Positions 44,125-53,803 of a DNA stretch of 64,000 nt are shown here, one piece after another. The position numbers and the translations under genes were made by a program. Position 1 is the stretch's first letter. Each line of letters starts with the position of its first letter. Below the pieces are notes generated by a model. The model was not told where the DNA came from, searched no databases, and worked only from the letters and a program-made list of their open reading frames with translations. Source of the stretch: Cryoendolithus antarcticus (lineage: Eukaryota > Ascomycota > Dothideomycetes > Cladosporiales > Cladosporiaceae); the NCBI GenBank assembly GCA_002077065.1, contig NAJO01000043.1, forward strand, positions 1-64,000, written 5' to 3'.

Positions 44125-45555
44125 ATGCCTGTGACAGCCTTCGACGTTCCGGAAAAGTACGCTTACCAGAACGGCTTCAATACATACCATGAGACCGAAG
44201 CCGTCTCTGGTACCCTGCCGATCGGCGCCAACAACCCACAGAAAGCACCTCTGGGTCTCTACAACGAGAAGTTGAGCGGTACAGCCTTTACCGCTCCGCG
44301 AAATGAGAACCAGCAGACATGGCTCTATCGCATACTTCCGGCATCAGCACACTCCGACTTCAGTCCCCGGGAGAGTGCAACGTACAACACGAACCCTGAG
44401 AACAAGCCACACGAGCGAATTCACCAGATCCCGAACCAACTGCGATGGGATCCCTTCGATCTGGACGAAAGTGTAAATTGGGTGCATAGCTTACACTTGC
44501 TAGCCGGGGCTGGCGATCCGACGATGAAGTCCGGGCTAGGGATCTACATCTTCGCAGTAGGGAAGGATATGGATCCTCACGAAGCATTCTACAGTGCAGA
44601 TGGTGACTTCCTGATTGTGCCGCAACACGGCGTCCTCGATATCCATACTGAACTCGGCCATCTCCTCGTCCGTCCAAACGAGGTTTGCGTGATACCACGT
44701 GGAATACGTTACCGTGTGAAACTTCCGTCTGGTCCTGCGAGAGGGTACATCTGCGAACTGTATCAAGGACACTTCCAGCTTCCTGAATTGGGGCCTATGG
44801 GTAGCAATGCCCTTGCCAATTCTCGGGACTTCCAGGCTCCAATAGCATCCTTTGATGAAGACCACTCGGGCAGCACGACCTACACCCTCCTCTCCAAATT
44901 CGCCGGCCATCTCTTCGCTGCTACACAAACCCACACGCCTTTCGACGTGGTAGCTTGGCATGGAAATTACTATCCTTACAAGTACGATCTCGGGCGGTTC
45001 AATACGATGGGTTCGATCAGCTACGATCATCCGGACCCGAGTATCTTCACCGTCTTGACTGCGCCGAGTGACCACGCAGGAACGGCTGTAGCAGATTTCG
45101 TTATCTTCCCTCCGCGGTGGCTAGTGGCTGAGGATACGTTCCGACCGCCTTGGTATCACCGCAATACGATGAGCGAGTTCATGGGTCTCATCGGAGGCCA
45201 GTACGATGCCAAGACTGGCGGTGGCTTCCAACCGGGTGGAGCAAGTCTGCATAATGTCATGTCGGGTCATGGCCCTGATGCTGTCACCCATGAGAAGGCT
45301 TCCGAAGCAGAGCTGAAGCCTGTGAAAGTTGGCGAGGGGAGCATGGCGTTCATGTTTGAGAGTTGCTTTATGGTCGGTGTTACGGATTGGGGATTGAAGA
45401 CTTGTAAGAAGCTGCAAGAAGGGTATAATGCCGAGAGCTGGGAGCCATTGAAAGCGAGATTCCGGCGGCCGGGAGCAGATGTGAATGGTGGGAATGGCGT
45501 GAAGAAGGACATCAAGGCTGATGATTATCTTACCGGGGCGTCAGGGGATCAATGA
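44125..45555 (+). CDS. hmgA: homogentisate 1,2-dioxygenase
   Basis: Single exon of 476 residues. It begins with [20 protein letters not shown], as in the family, and carries [42 protein letters not shown] and [14 protein letters not shown]. The iron-binding segment is the stretch around [23 protein letters not shown], with [11 protein letters not shown] downstream. The non-heme Fe(II) enzyme opens the ring of homogentisate to maleylacetoacetate in tyrosine and phenylacetate breakdown. Maleylacetoacetate isomerase, which would link it to fahA, is not in this window. The C-terminal 30 residues are a low-complexity tail. Confidence 0.96.
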   Translation: MPVTAFDVPEKYAYQNGFNTYHETEAVSGTLPIGANNPQKAPLGLYNEKLSGTAFTAPRNENQQTWLYRILPASAHSDFSPRESATYNTNPENKPHERIHQIPNQLRWDPFDLDESVNWVHSLHLLAGAGDPTMKSGLGIYIFAVGKDMDPHEAFYSADGDFLIVPQHGVLDIHTELGHLLVRPNEVCVIPRGIRYRVKLPSGPARGYICELYQGHFQLPELGPMGSNALANSRDFQAPIASFDEDHSGSTTYTLLSKFAGHLFAATQTHTPFDVVAWHGNYYPYKYDLGRFNTMGSISYDHPDPSIFTVLTAPSDHAGTAVADFVIFPPRWLVAEDTFRPPWYHRNTMSEFMGLIGGQYDAKTGGGFQPGGASLHNVMSGHGPDAVTHEKASEAELKPVKVGEGSMAFMFESCFMVGVTDWGLKTCKKLQEGYNAESWEPLKARFRRPGADVNGGNGVKKDIKADDYLTGASGDQ

Positions 45556-45599
45556 GCCTGGTGCAACAATGTAGAGCCCTGCAAGGGTCAGGTCGGAGA

Positions 45600-46420
45600 G
45601 ATCGGGCGGAGTGTTCCACGAGGGACCCGAACCACTCACCTGCGCATCCAGGATAGAACTTCTAGGCAGCAACAGGGAAGGAGTGCAAGCACCGTTGGAT
45701 GCCGGAGCCCGTGAACCTGGCAAGCCAGTCACGGACCTTCCGGATTGATTGGTTGTGGCTATCTTCCCTGGCAATGTCCTCGTTAGTACGGAATATATAG
45801 ACCGTTTCCTAAAGCGATCGAGATCTAGTGTGGCAGAGCAGAAGTGCAGTATGACTCCGCCGCCTTCGAACCCGCGACCTGCAGGTGACTCAGAGGAGGC
45901 AAACGGCGCAAAGAGGGAAGGAGTGCTGCAGTCAATGTGGATGCCCGCCGTCTTACGCTCGGTATTGCTGGCTGCAGTGGGCGACATAGTTGAGGTTTCG
46001 CTGACTTCCCTGGGAAATCCAGTCGTGTGCTATGGTTATATAGACTTATCTCAGGCGCGTGACTAGGGCCATACATTGGAAACCATTCGAGCTTTCTCTA
46101 AGTCGTAGCGCCAGACATTCCCAAAGTACAGTACATCGTCTGAGGATCAGCACGGCGTTTTGAAGTTGCATACTCATCGGTCATCGCATAAATGAATTGA
46201 CTGCGGCCGCCTTCGAACGCTGCGACCTGCAGACGAGGCAAAAGCAGCAAACGGGCCAAAAGGGAAGGAGTGCTGCAGTCATTGTGCGCGTCCGCGCCTA
46301 CCAAGCTTCCACTGGCCTCCTGACGGTAGCGGACCATACTGTATGTTGTTCGCTGACTTCCCTGAGGTGCTGCAGTGGAAGAAGGGTTTATATACCCAGC
46401 AGCAATGAGCGTGCCTGCTT
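45600..46420. repeat. three diverged copies of a ~200-bp unit with TATA-like element
   Basis: Three units share the same ordered landmarks on the plus strand. AGGGAAGGAGTGC starts at 45674, 45914 and 46261; CTTCCCTG starts at 45763, 46005 and 46358; TATATA-like sequence lies about 31 bp further on (about 45794, 46037 and 46389). The last two copies also share CCGCCTTCGAAC...CGACCTGCAG before the first landmark. AGGGAAG and CTTCCCT are inverted relative to each other about 90-97 bp apart. Read on the minus strand, copies two and three follow the TATA-like box with an ATG and a peptide containing DCSTPSL, so the units could instead be relics of small tandem genes. Confidence 0.55.
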
Positions 46421-46760
46421 GCCGACGCAATGTAGTGAGCATGCAAGTACTGGCTCATCGCTTCAGACACTGCATATAGTCGGACGAAACGTACTACGTT
46501 CTGCAAGCGCACCTTATCATTGTTGTGCTTTACAGACGAATTGAGACAGAGTGGGTGCTGGCTTCCATGCGTGTCCTGTTGAAGTCATGCACAAAAGAGC
46601 AGCTTGCACAATTCAACCGTGCATGAATCCTACCCACCTCACCTCCGCGTACACAGCAGGCAGCTCACCCCAGTCGATACACAACACACATCTCCGACCC
46701 CAGCAACACAGTGCGCACCTGGCGGATTGCTCGTCGCCTGTATATGGTGCCTTCGCCGCC

Positions 46761-47699
46761 ATGTCCCTCTTCTCCTTCTCCACGCCCCTCGACATCGACA
46801 TCGTCCTCCAGGACACCGACGACCGCCCCACCGTCGACGTTAAACTCGACAAGACTCGGCGCGAAAAGGCGCCCCTGTATCTTGATGGCGAGACAGTCAA
46901 AGGTGCTGTCACAATTCGGCCCAAAGATGGGAAGCGGCTGGAGCATACAGGCATCAAGGTGCAGTTCGTGGGAACAATAGAGATGTTCTTCGATCGCAGC
47001 ACGCACCATGAGTTCTTGAGCTTGCAGACTGAGCTGGCAAGTCCAGGGGAGCTGCAGCATCCGGTGACGCTACCTTTCGCGTTCAAGAACGTAGAGAAGA
47101 TGTACGAGAGCTATCACGGGATCAACGTCAGACTACGCTACTTTCTCAGAGTTACAGTGAGCAGACGAATGGCAGATGTGGTGCGGGAGAAGGACTTGTG
47201 GGTGTACTCCTACCGACAACCACCCGAGAGCAACAGCGTGATAAAGATGGATGTTGGTATAGAGGACTGCCTGCACATCGAGTTCGAGTACTCGAAGAGC
47301 AAGTATCACCTGAAGGACGTTATTGTCGGACGGATATACTTCCTACTCGTTCGACTGAAGATAAAACACATGGAACTCTCTATCATCCGCCGGGAGACCA
47401 CCGGCGTGCCTCCGAATCAGTATAACGAATCGGAGACGCTCGTCCGCTTCGAGATCATGGATGGCTCGCCATCGCGTGGAGAGACAATACCCATCCGCCT
47501 CTTCCTCGGCGGCTTTGACCTGACGCCCACATTTCGGGATGTGAACAAGAAGTATAGCACAAGGTACTACTTGTCGCTCGTGCTGATCGATGAGGATGCC
47601 CGGCGGTACTTCAAGCAGAGCGAGATTGTCCTCTATCGGCAGGCGCCTGAGAACAGCGAGCTTGCGCAACGGCAGGCGAAGGAAATTCAGGCAAGCTAG
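46761..47699 (+). CDS. VPS26: retromer subunit Vps26
   Basis: Single exon of 312 residues from MSLFSFSTPLDIDIVL. It is a complete arrestin-fold Vps26: VDVKLDKTRREKAPLYLDGE, AVTIRPKDGKRLEHTGIKV, FLSLQTELASPGEL, VTVSRRMADVVREKD, VGIEDCLHIEFEYSKSKYHL, HMELSIIRRETTG and DVNKKYSTRYYLSLVLIDED. With Vps35 and Vps29 it forms the retromer that returns cargo from endosomes to the trans-Golgi. Upstream ATGs in the open frame (from 46551) are leader. After the TAG at 47697 the same frame stays open for 181 more codons; see the following entry. Confidence 0.96.
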   Translation: MSLFSFSTPLDIDIVLQDTDDRPTVDVKLDKTRREKAPLYLDGETVKGAVTIRPKDGKRLEHTGIKVQFVGTIEMFFDRSTHHEFLSLQTELASPGELQHPVTLPFAFKNVEKMYESYHGINVRLRYFLRVTVSRRMADVVREKDLWVYSYRQPPESNSVIKMDVGIEDCLHIEFEYSKSKYHLKDVIVGRIYFLLVRLKIKHMELSIIRRETTGVPPNQYNESETLVRFEIMDGSPSRGETIPIRLFLGGFDLTPTFRDVNKKYSTRYYLSLVLIDEDARRYFKQSEIVLYRQAPENSELAQRQAKEIQAS

Positions 47700-47825
47700 G
47701 AAGGCGCTAACGAGACACGAGGGCGTTTGGGGTTTGATGCGGATTCGGGGCTTGGGACAGGGAAAGGTGCGGCCGGGAACAGTACACGAGAATCGGACTG
47801 TCCTGAGGTGCCGACTAAGGGCCAC

Positions 47826-48242
47826 ATGACAGAGTTCGAGAGCGAACCTGCGGAATTGAACGCCGATACTCCGCGCGCGAGCATCGATAGCACATCTTCG
47901 CAAGCTCCCGGCTTCAAGCGGTACGGCGGAACAGTCAGCTATCCCAACAGCAGGACTAACAGCATCACTCGTAAGCACACACGCTATGGTACGGTCAACG
48001 GCATCAGCGACCTCCAAATTCCTTCAGCACGAAGCTCGATGAGTTCAGCGCGCACAGCGCCCTCGACGCCGAGAGGTGACTGGGACGAACTACTCTCTGC
48101 GGGCTCGAAGAAAAAGACACTGCTCGACCTACAGCGGGAAGCACTGCCAATTCTAGAAGACGAAGCCGGGTCTAGGAATGAACTTGGGGATGCTGGAGAT
48201 GGTGCCGAAGACAGTGTGGTTGGCGATCGGAGGACTTGGTAG
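47826..48242 (+). CDS. Ser/Thr-rich frame downstream of and in phase with VPS26
   Basis: The first ATG after the VPS26 stop in the same frame is at 47826 and gives 138 residues. The frame itself is open right from the VPS26 TAG, with no other stop for 181 codons. The product is hydrophilic and rich in Ser, Thr and Arg (SARSSMSSARTAPSTPRGDW), with a short ordered-looking stretch KKKTLLDLQREALPIL. It may be a separate small gene, a C-terminal extension of Vps26 reached by readthrough or splicing, or 3'-UTR that happens to be open. I do not recognise a family. Confidence 0.35.
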   Translation: MTEFESEPAELNADTPRASIDSTSSQAPGFKRYGGTVSYPNSRTNSITRKHTRYGTVNGISDLQIPSARSSMSSARTAPSTPRGDWDELLSAGSKKKTLLDLQREALPILEDEAGSRNELGDAGDGAEDSVVGDRRTW

Positions 48243-49242
48243 CTAGCTGACCGTGGGTCGTCATGTCAGTGGCTCAGCGGCTTGTCGATGTATATACGAG
48301 CCTATGAAGGGAGCGACGGGCCATAATCTCGGGCCACAAATACTTCGTACGCTCCATGTCACCCACTACGCGCTGGATTTCGAATTGACTCGTGTCTCAC
48401 ATGGACACCATGGCGCAGTCGAGAATATCGGACTTGCTCTACAAACCCTCAGCCCCCAATGCGTCTGACAAGATATCAAATACACTGTACAGCTTCGGCG
48501 ATGGCAGATCATGTGAGCAGGCAGTGAAGATCGACGAATACATTGAGATCGTGTGACGAGAAGACCGATGATGTACACCGACAATATACACAATTCCAAT
48601 CCGCAATCATTACTACCAACCCCTCCGTGCGCTCCTTCGATGATCGGGATGACCATCAAACAATAGCCTCGCACTCATATACATCGTGAGGCCAGCATGT
48701 GTCCAACGACGCCCAACGCCTGCTATAAAATACAGAATCGCCGAAGAGGGTATGTAAAATGCAAGTGTGCTGTGTGTATGGTCGGCGTCGAGCTCGTTGA
48801 TGAGCCCGGAGTTGTGTCGAACGCGGGAGATGTCCAGCCTGGGTGTGACACAGTAATATAATTGTGCAGTGTGTCCGATGTGCATTCCGTGCCGTGTACC
48901 GTCTATACCCTTGCGCATGACGTCCAAGGGGATTGTTAACGCCGCGTCTTCCTCATACATAGGTCAGTGTCGTCGACTGCTAATGCGACAATGTATCGTA
49001 GGCGATAGAAAGGGTCAGAGCCAGTGAAGTGTCAATCTATCGCGACTGAAGTACAGAGAGCGAGACGCGGCACACCGCGCATGCAGGTTGATGAGGCATG
49101 CGTCATGTGGTGCACTTGCCCGTCGCGTCGATCAGCCAATAACGTGCGATGGTGTTCAAGCTGGGGTGCGCCGAGGACCGGTCCGGGGTTCCATTGCCAA
49201 TAGCGGTGGTGTATTCGTAGGTAGTCTTTGAGGCGTCTGATC
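48243..49242. other. intergenic about 1 kb
   Basis: Nothing beyond short frames. Two genes converge here. Confidence 0.45.
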
Positions 49243-50096
49243 TCACTCCTGTTCGGGCCGGCGGTAGGATCGTGGATCTTGCTGACGATAGCCGTACGGA
49301 CGGGGTGCGCCGGTGGTTTCCGGGGATTGGCGTGACGGACGGGCAACGAGTGCACGCATCGCATTAGCTACGGACGGGTGCATCGACGGATAGTAGTTGT
49401 TTCCGGGCGGCGGGATGAGAGGTGGGCGTGCAAGTGGTGCCATACGTGCGTTTCCCACATGGTCCTCGCGATATTGAGTGCCATCAGATTGGCGGGCCTG
49501 GCGATTGTCAAATGCCTCCCTCACATCTCCCGGGCCATGGTATACCCCGCCCCTTGTGCCTGAGAGCAAGTCTTCGGACTGATAGTCCATTGAGCCGTTG
49601 AGTTCTTCGCCGGATGACCTATTGGCGTGAGGTCCAAGGAAGTACCGCTCCATGTCTCGTCGTTCCCGACGCTGTTGCGCATTGAGACTTGGGGGAGCAG
49701 GGAAGGCGTGACCTGGTCCAGGAGTCAAGGTAGGTATCGTACGTGGGATGTCTCGAGCACCGACGAGACTGCCATGCTGTGTCGCAACGGGCGCCGGATG
49801 TGCCTGAGCGTGTGACTGAGCGTAGATCTGCTCGCGCCGCAGCGCTCCGCGGCGAAGGGATGGTGGTTCGGAATCTGTGGCACGTCAGCCTGAGCGGCCT
49901 CGAGGTCACGACAATGTGATACAGCGTCATGCTTACCATTCACATAGGGACTGTACGCTGCAGTCCGAGAATCGGCCGGCGGTACGCTCTGCTGAGCAAA
50001 CTGTGTTTGATGGCGATGCGCAGGTGCATCGAACAATGCACTGTTGCGTCGCAACAGTTCTTCGATCCGACGGCAGTCTCTGCCACCGTCCGACAT
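49243..50096 (-). CDS. Arg/Pro-rich disordered protein, module copy A
   Basis: Exon 1 is 50096-49937 and exon 2 is 49874-49243, with a 62-nt phase-1 intron (GTAAGC...CCACAG), giving 263 residues. It is hydrophilic, rich in Arg, Pro, Gln and Ser, without membrane spans or known domains. A central block MERYFLGPHANR, a later GGVYHGPG and the end (LVARPSRQSPE...PYGYRQQDPRSYRRP) resemble the minus-strand gene at 55295-56167 (SLEQYYTGPQRR; SPVYGRF; LVARRARPDLE...RYGYPPRR), which also has an early phase-1 intron. Both lie beside a C2H2 regulator gene. Function unknown. It may be a partner of that regulator, by position only. Confidence 0.65.
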
Positions 50097-52203
50097 TGCG
50101 TAGTATTGCGTGGGCACCCGCTTGTATCGATTGCGCGTACGTGCAGGTTCTGTTTCGTCGCAGGGCCTCAAATGATTCCGCAAGCGTAACAAAGATGACA
50201 GGCAGGAGGTAAAATGGGGTGCAATGAAATCGTGCACAATGAAAAGGGGAGCGGAAAGATGGACGCAAGAACCACTTAGCCCCTCCCAAAGAGCTCGAGG
50301 GCACAGCTACAGCGCGCGGAGAAGACCAGAGATTGCAGATCAGCGTTTGTGCTTCTCGAGCGCTCGCCTTGCTCGATGATTGGGTTCCAGATTGAGCCAG
50401 CTTCCACGACTGGCCAGCAGTGAATACTGAGGCCGGATATTATCAGGCATCATTTGCCATCAAGCCAGCGTGTATTCCATCGAATGCGCGCGGAAGGAGT
50501 GCGATGAATAGCGGGGGCATGGCCACGAGCGTGACCCGCACGGTGCTCGGCACCCTTTGTCCAGGCTCGTCCCCGCCAAGACGTTTGTCACTGCACAGCG
50601 GGCCGGAAATGGCGACTCTCAGTGTCGAGTAGAAGGTCCAGGCTTTTGCGAAGCTGGTCATGGGGTTGCAGTGTGGCATGTGAAGGTTGCTGCTCCGCAC
50701 CCTTGGGGAACTGCCCGAGTGTTAAAGATTCCACCACAATGCCGCTGGCTCTGTCGCAACCGCCTTTGGCCAGACCGATAAGGTCGTAGAACCTCGCTGA
50801 CACGGTCCAGGAATCCATTGCAGAAGCTAAGCAATGGCTTGGCCTCACCATGGCGATTGACTGACGTTTCCCATGTGCGCCTTTGCAGTAATCCCCTACT
50901 TGCCGGCGCGTTGTACCATGCTTGCTCCTGCCTCGAGCTGGCCTATCGGTCGAGCTGCACTGCAGGCGGTGTGATAGCTCCCATCAACCGCCAGCGCCTC
51001 GCTCATCGACTGGTCCACGTTGCAAGAAATATCCGGCGGTGACCCCGCGCGCAGATGCTCATGCAGCGCTGGCGCCATGCCGTCATGGTCCAGTGCGTCC
51101 AGTCCTGCCGCGACGGAGTCGGAAGCTCCAAGTTGGGCGCCGGAAGCGAGTATCGATGATTGGCGTGCGTCAGGAACGAAGGCAACCAGATGCCTGGCGT
51201 CCTAAGGATATCGGGCGAAGCTGAATAGTCCGCCAGTGGTCGTTCGCCGTCCTTGTACACGGTATAGTGAAAAGCATCATTTTGGAGGAAACTATGCACC
51301 ATGCCAACATATATCTGGAGGTTATGGCCATTTGCCATTATTTGCCATTTTGCCCAGGCCATTGAAGGTCGAATCAGCGGCTGCGTGAAGTCAGACGATC
51401 ATGCAGCGCACGGACCCTGGTAACTCGCTCCGCCTCTGACGAACTCGGCGGGATGATCGATCTGTCACTATCGCGTATGACAGTCTGCATGGGAGCACCC
51501 GGCATCGTGCCCAAGCACGCAGAACCTCGGACTGCATTTGACACTGACCAAATCAAGGGCGACATGCGATGTACCTTCCACGAACATGCTATGCCAGTGA
51601 CCTTGGGGACCTTCCTCTGGGGGGGCCCGAGACCGGAAGCTCAGTAGGTTCAGGCATCGACGGTACCCAAGGTGGTCTCACGCCGCAGAGCCTTGTTCTA
51701 CGTAAACAAGTGGACTATGCTTGTAAGCATACGCGCCGACACTGGGCATAATTCTGTAGCTCCACACCATCTCATGCAAGTCTTGCCCGCATCACCGGCC
51801 TCAGCCACTTGAGCTACCACGCATGCGTACCAGCTCGACTTGCTCTACGATGGCACACCTGATGTACCGCCTCGCAAGGGCCAAAGTCCGCTTACCTAGA
51901 TGATGTAGCGTTTCAGGACCTGGCCTCAGCGGCGGACGACGAGAAAGCCCTGTGCCAGTGCGGAAACGCACAGACGTTTCCCTGCGGCAGAGGCAACTTT
52001 GTACTCCGCGCCTCTCGATTCAATCAAAAGAGGGCACAGCAGCAGACAGGTGAGTCTACGCGGGGAGCCTAGCTTTTTGTCTATGCAAAGTGTGTGTGCC
52101 GAGGGCAGCGCCCTTAGAAAGGGCGTTCGCATCGTTCCCGAGGACCTGCATCCCCTTCTCCAGTCCTTCGTAAATCCTCTATTCTAGGTACGTGTCGGTG
52201 GCT
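50097..52203. other. 2.1-kb intergenic segment, upstream of C2H2 copy A
   Basis: No convincing gene. Several stretches (about 50600-50655, 50970-51005, 51150-51205 and 51325-51370) resemble sequences in the same order at about 56525-56580, 56798-56832, 57267-57321 and 57440-57490. This is the non-coding part of the duplicated module. Confidence 0.5.
51003..51362 (-). other. conserved block with minus-strand frame, module copy A
   Basis: A minus-strand frame of 119 codons contains TPGIWLPSF and YSLPAPNL. The matching place in copy B encodes GPGNWLPSS and DSLRVLDS in a minus-strand frame of 121 codons. Preservation of PGxWLPS hints at a third, small gene in the module, but neither frame has a convincing start, and regulatory DNA is an alternative. 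Confidence 0.3.
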
Positions 52204-53265
52204 ATGGCTCTCGTGCACGTCAACGAGTCTCAAAGTCATCAGTCAAATGATCATTTCTGGGAGTCCGAATCCGCTTCTAGCTCCTACACTCCATTGTCGC
52301 CGCCGACGCCAGAGTTCGACTCTTCCTACAAGGTCGCTGGGATTCATCAAAGTGCAAGGACCTTCTCGACCTCGCTATTATACCTCGACCCAACAATCAG
52401 CAGCTACAACACAACGAAAACGCCATATCCAGTGACTTGGTGGCAATCTAACTCCCCTGGGAGCACCAGCGCGGCATCGCTCGACACCGTCGATCCGTAC
52501 TCCATACCGCTGTCCAGAAACGAGGTGACCCCGCAACAGCAACAGCGCTCGTTAACAGCCATCACACCGTTCGGATCTTTGTCGTCAGTAGACACCACGC
52601 TCGATACAGGGCGAAGATGTAGATACGTTTGCACAATTTGCACCACAAGCTACCCGGGAGCTCATGAGCTGGAGCAGCATGCCAAGATTTCCGGTCACAT
52701 CCCATTTCGATGCAAGCGTTGTCCGAAAGCCTACTCGCGCCGAGACGTTTACCTCCGACACAAGGCGACACACAAGGACGGAGGGCACGTGTGCAAGGGC
52801 TGCCAGAAGGTACTCAGTCGCAAAGACCATTTCAACCAGCATGTTAGAACGTGCCGAGCGGTCTGCAATCTGAAGCATGAACGTCAATCCCAGAGGTTTG
52901 AAATCTTCGTTTCATTTCTCGGCATCTTGCGTGGCGTCGCTAACGAGCTGTGTAGTACTACCGCAACCACTTGCGCCGCCTCGGATCGCGATTTCGACCA
53001 TATGAATCGAAAGGTTTGGGCCGATGAAAAGGACGCATTGACCGGATATCAAAGTACAGACGACCATACCGCCAAGCGTCAGATGATGGAGATCACCAGA
53101 GCCTTGGGAAACCTGCTCGGCAACGACCATAGTGCTTTGATCGGGAAACTTCAAACGAGTGTCGAAAGCGTAGACGGACCGTCCATGAAATTGCTTGCAG
53201 AACACATGACAAGAGCAGCTGTTCTTCAGGCTCAGTTGACTGCCAGCAGGTCCAGCATGTTGTGA
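52204..53265 (+). CDS. three-finger C2H2 zinc-finger regulator, module copy A
   Basis: It starts at ATG 52204 (the upstream GTG at 52192 is in frame but not needed). The first 135 residues are Ser/Thr/Pro/Gln-rich. Three fingers follow at about residues 143-230: CTICTTSYPGAHELEQHAK (irregular, wide His spacing), CKRCPKAYSRRDVYLRHKATH (classical) and CKGCQKVLSRKDHFNQHVRTC (C2HC). The C-terminal domain is ITRALGNLLGNDHSALIGKL...AEHMTRAAVLQAQL. A 60-nt intron (52896-52955, GTTTGA...GTGTAG) can be proposed at exactly the place and phase 2 of the intron in copy B. As 60 is a multiple of three and stop-free, both the spliced (333 residues) and unspliced (353) forms are open. It should be a nuclear DNA-binding regulator with unknown targets. 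Confidence 0.85.
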   Translation: MALVHVNESQSHQSNDHFWESESASSSYTPLSPPTPEFDSSYKVAGIHQSARTFSTSLLYLDPTISSYNTTKTPYPVTWWQSNSPGSTSAASLDTVDPYSIPLSRNEVTPQQQQRSLTAITPFGSLSSVDTTLDTGRRCRYVCTICTTSYPGAHELEQHAKISGHIPFRCKRCPKAYSRRDVYLRHKATHKDGGHVCKGCQKVLSRKDHFNQHVRTCRAVCNLKHERQSQRFEIFVSFLGILRGVANELCSTTATTCAASDRDFDHMNRKVWADEKDALTGYQSTDDHTAKRQMMEITRALGNLLGNDHSALIGKLQTSVESVDGPSMKLLAEHMTRAAVLQAQLTASRSSML

Positions 53266-53274
53266 AGTCTGCAC

Positions 53275-53407
53275 TGGGTCCTCCCCGGGACCGACTTTGT
53301 ACACCCGCTTCGGCCGTACGGCCTTGGCTCGCTTTGCCCCATCGACCCTTTACGGGCGCCTTGGCTCTACCGCCAGGCGTGCTTCGCTCATCCGACCCTT
53401 CAGGTCG
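53275..53407. repeat. array of small GC-rich hairpins
   Basis: Directly after the C2H2 copy A stop codon there are successive short inverted repeats: GGTCC...GGACC near 53275, GGCCGTACGGCC at 53312-53323, CCCTTTACGGG at 53346-53356, GCCAGGC at 53372-53378 and CGACCCTTCAGGTCG at 53393-53407. Short links such as TTGGCTC and TTCGCTC recur between them. It may be 3'-UTR structure or a small mobile hairpin element. Copy B has no counterpart. Confidence 0.5.
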
Positions 53408-53586
53408 AAAGTCGGGGCTTGACGGCCAGCAGCGCATCTCCTAATTTCCTTACGTATACGTGGGGTAGTGTGCTCACAGCTGCGCCTGGATGATTCACTC
53501 AGTGAGAGACCGGCATGGGATTTAGTCCCGTTTCCTACATTCTGCTGCGGCTTTCCTATTGTTTATTAAACAGCAGTCAAGAACAC

Positions 53587-53803
53587 CAACTCTACGAATC
53601 AGCAATGACATTGCAATCAACCATCAAGCATAAGAAGTCTACGAACCAGCAGCCGCATTGCAATCAACCATCAAGCACAAGAGGTCTACGAATCAGCTAC
53701 CGCATTGCAATCAACCATCGAGCATAGGAACTAGGAACCATATTGCAATTAATCATCAAGCACAAGAAGTCTACAAACGAGCAATCACATTGCAATCACT
53801 ACA
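53587..53803 (+). repeat. 47-bp minisatellite, five copies
   Basis: The motif CATTGCAATCAACCATCAAG recurs with starts at 53609, 53656, 53703, 53741 and 53788, giving periods of 47, 47, 38 (a 9-bp-shorter unit) and 47 bp. Each full unit also holds TCTACGAA(T/C)CAGC and AAGCA(T/C)AAGAAG. Copies differ by a few substitutions. As 47 is not a multiple of three, it is not a coding repeat. Confidence 0.85.

Noticed and set aside
45860..45885. tRNA-like B box (minus strand GGTTCGAA)
   Set aside because: The flanking bases cannot form a T-arm stem and no A box or acceptor stem is present; it belongs to the repeat unit.
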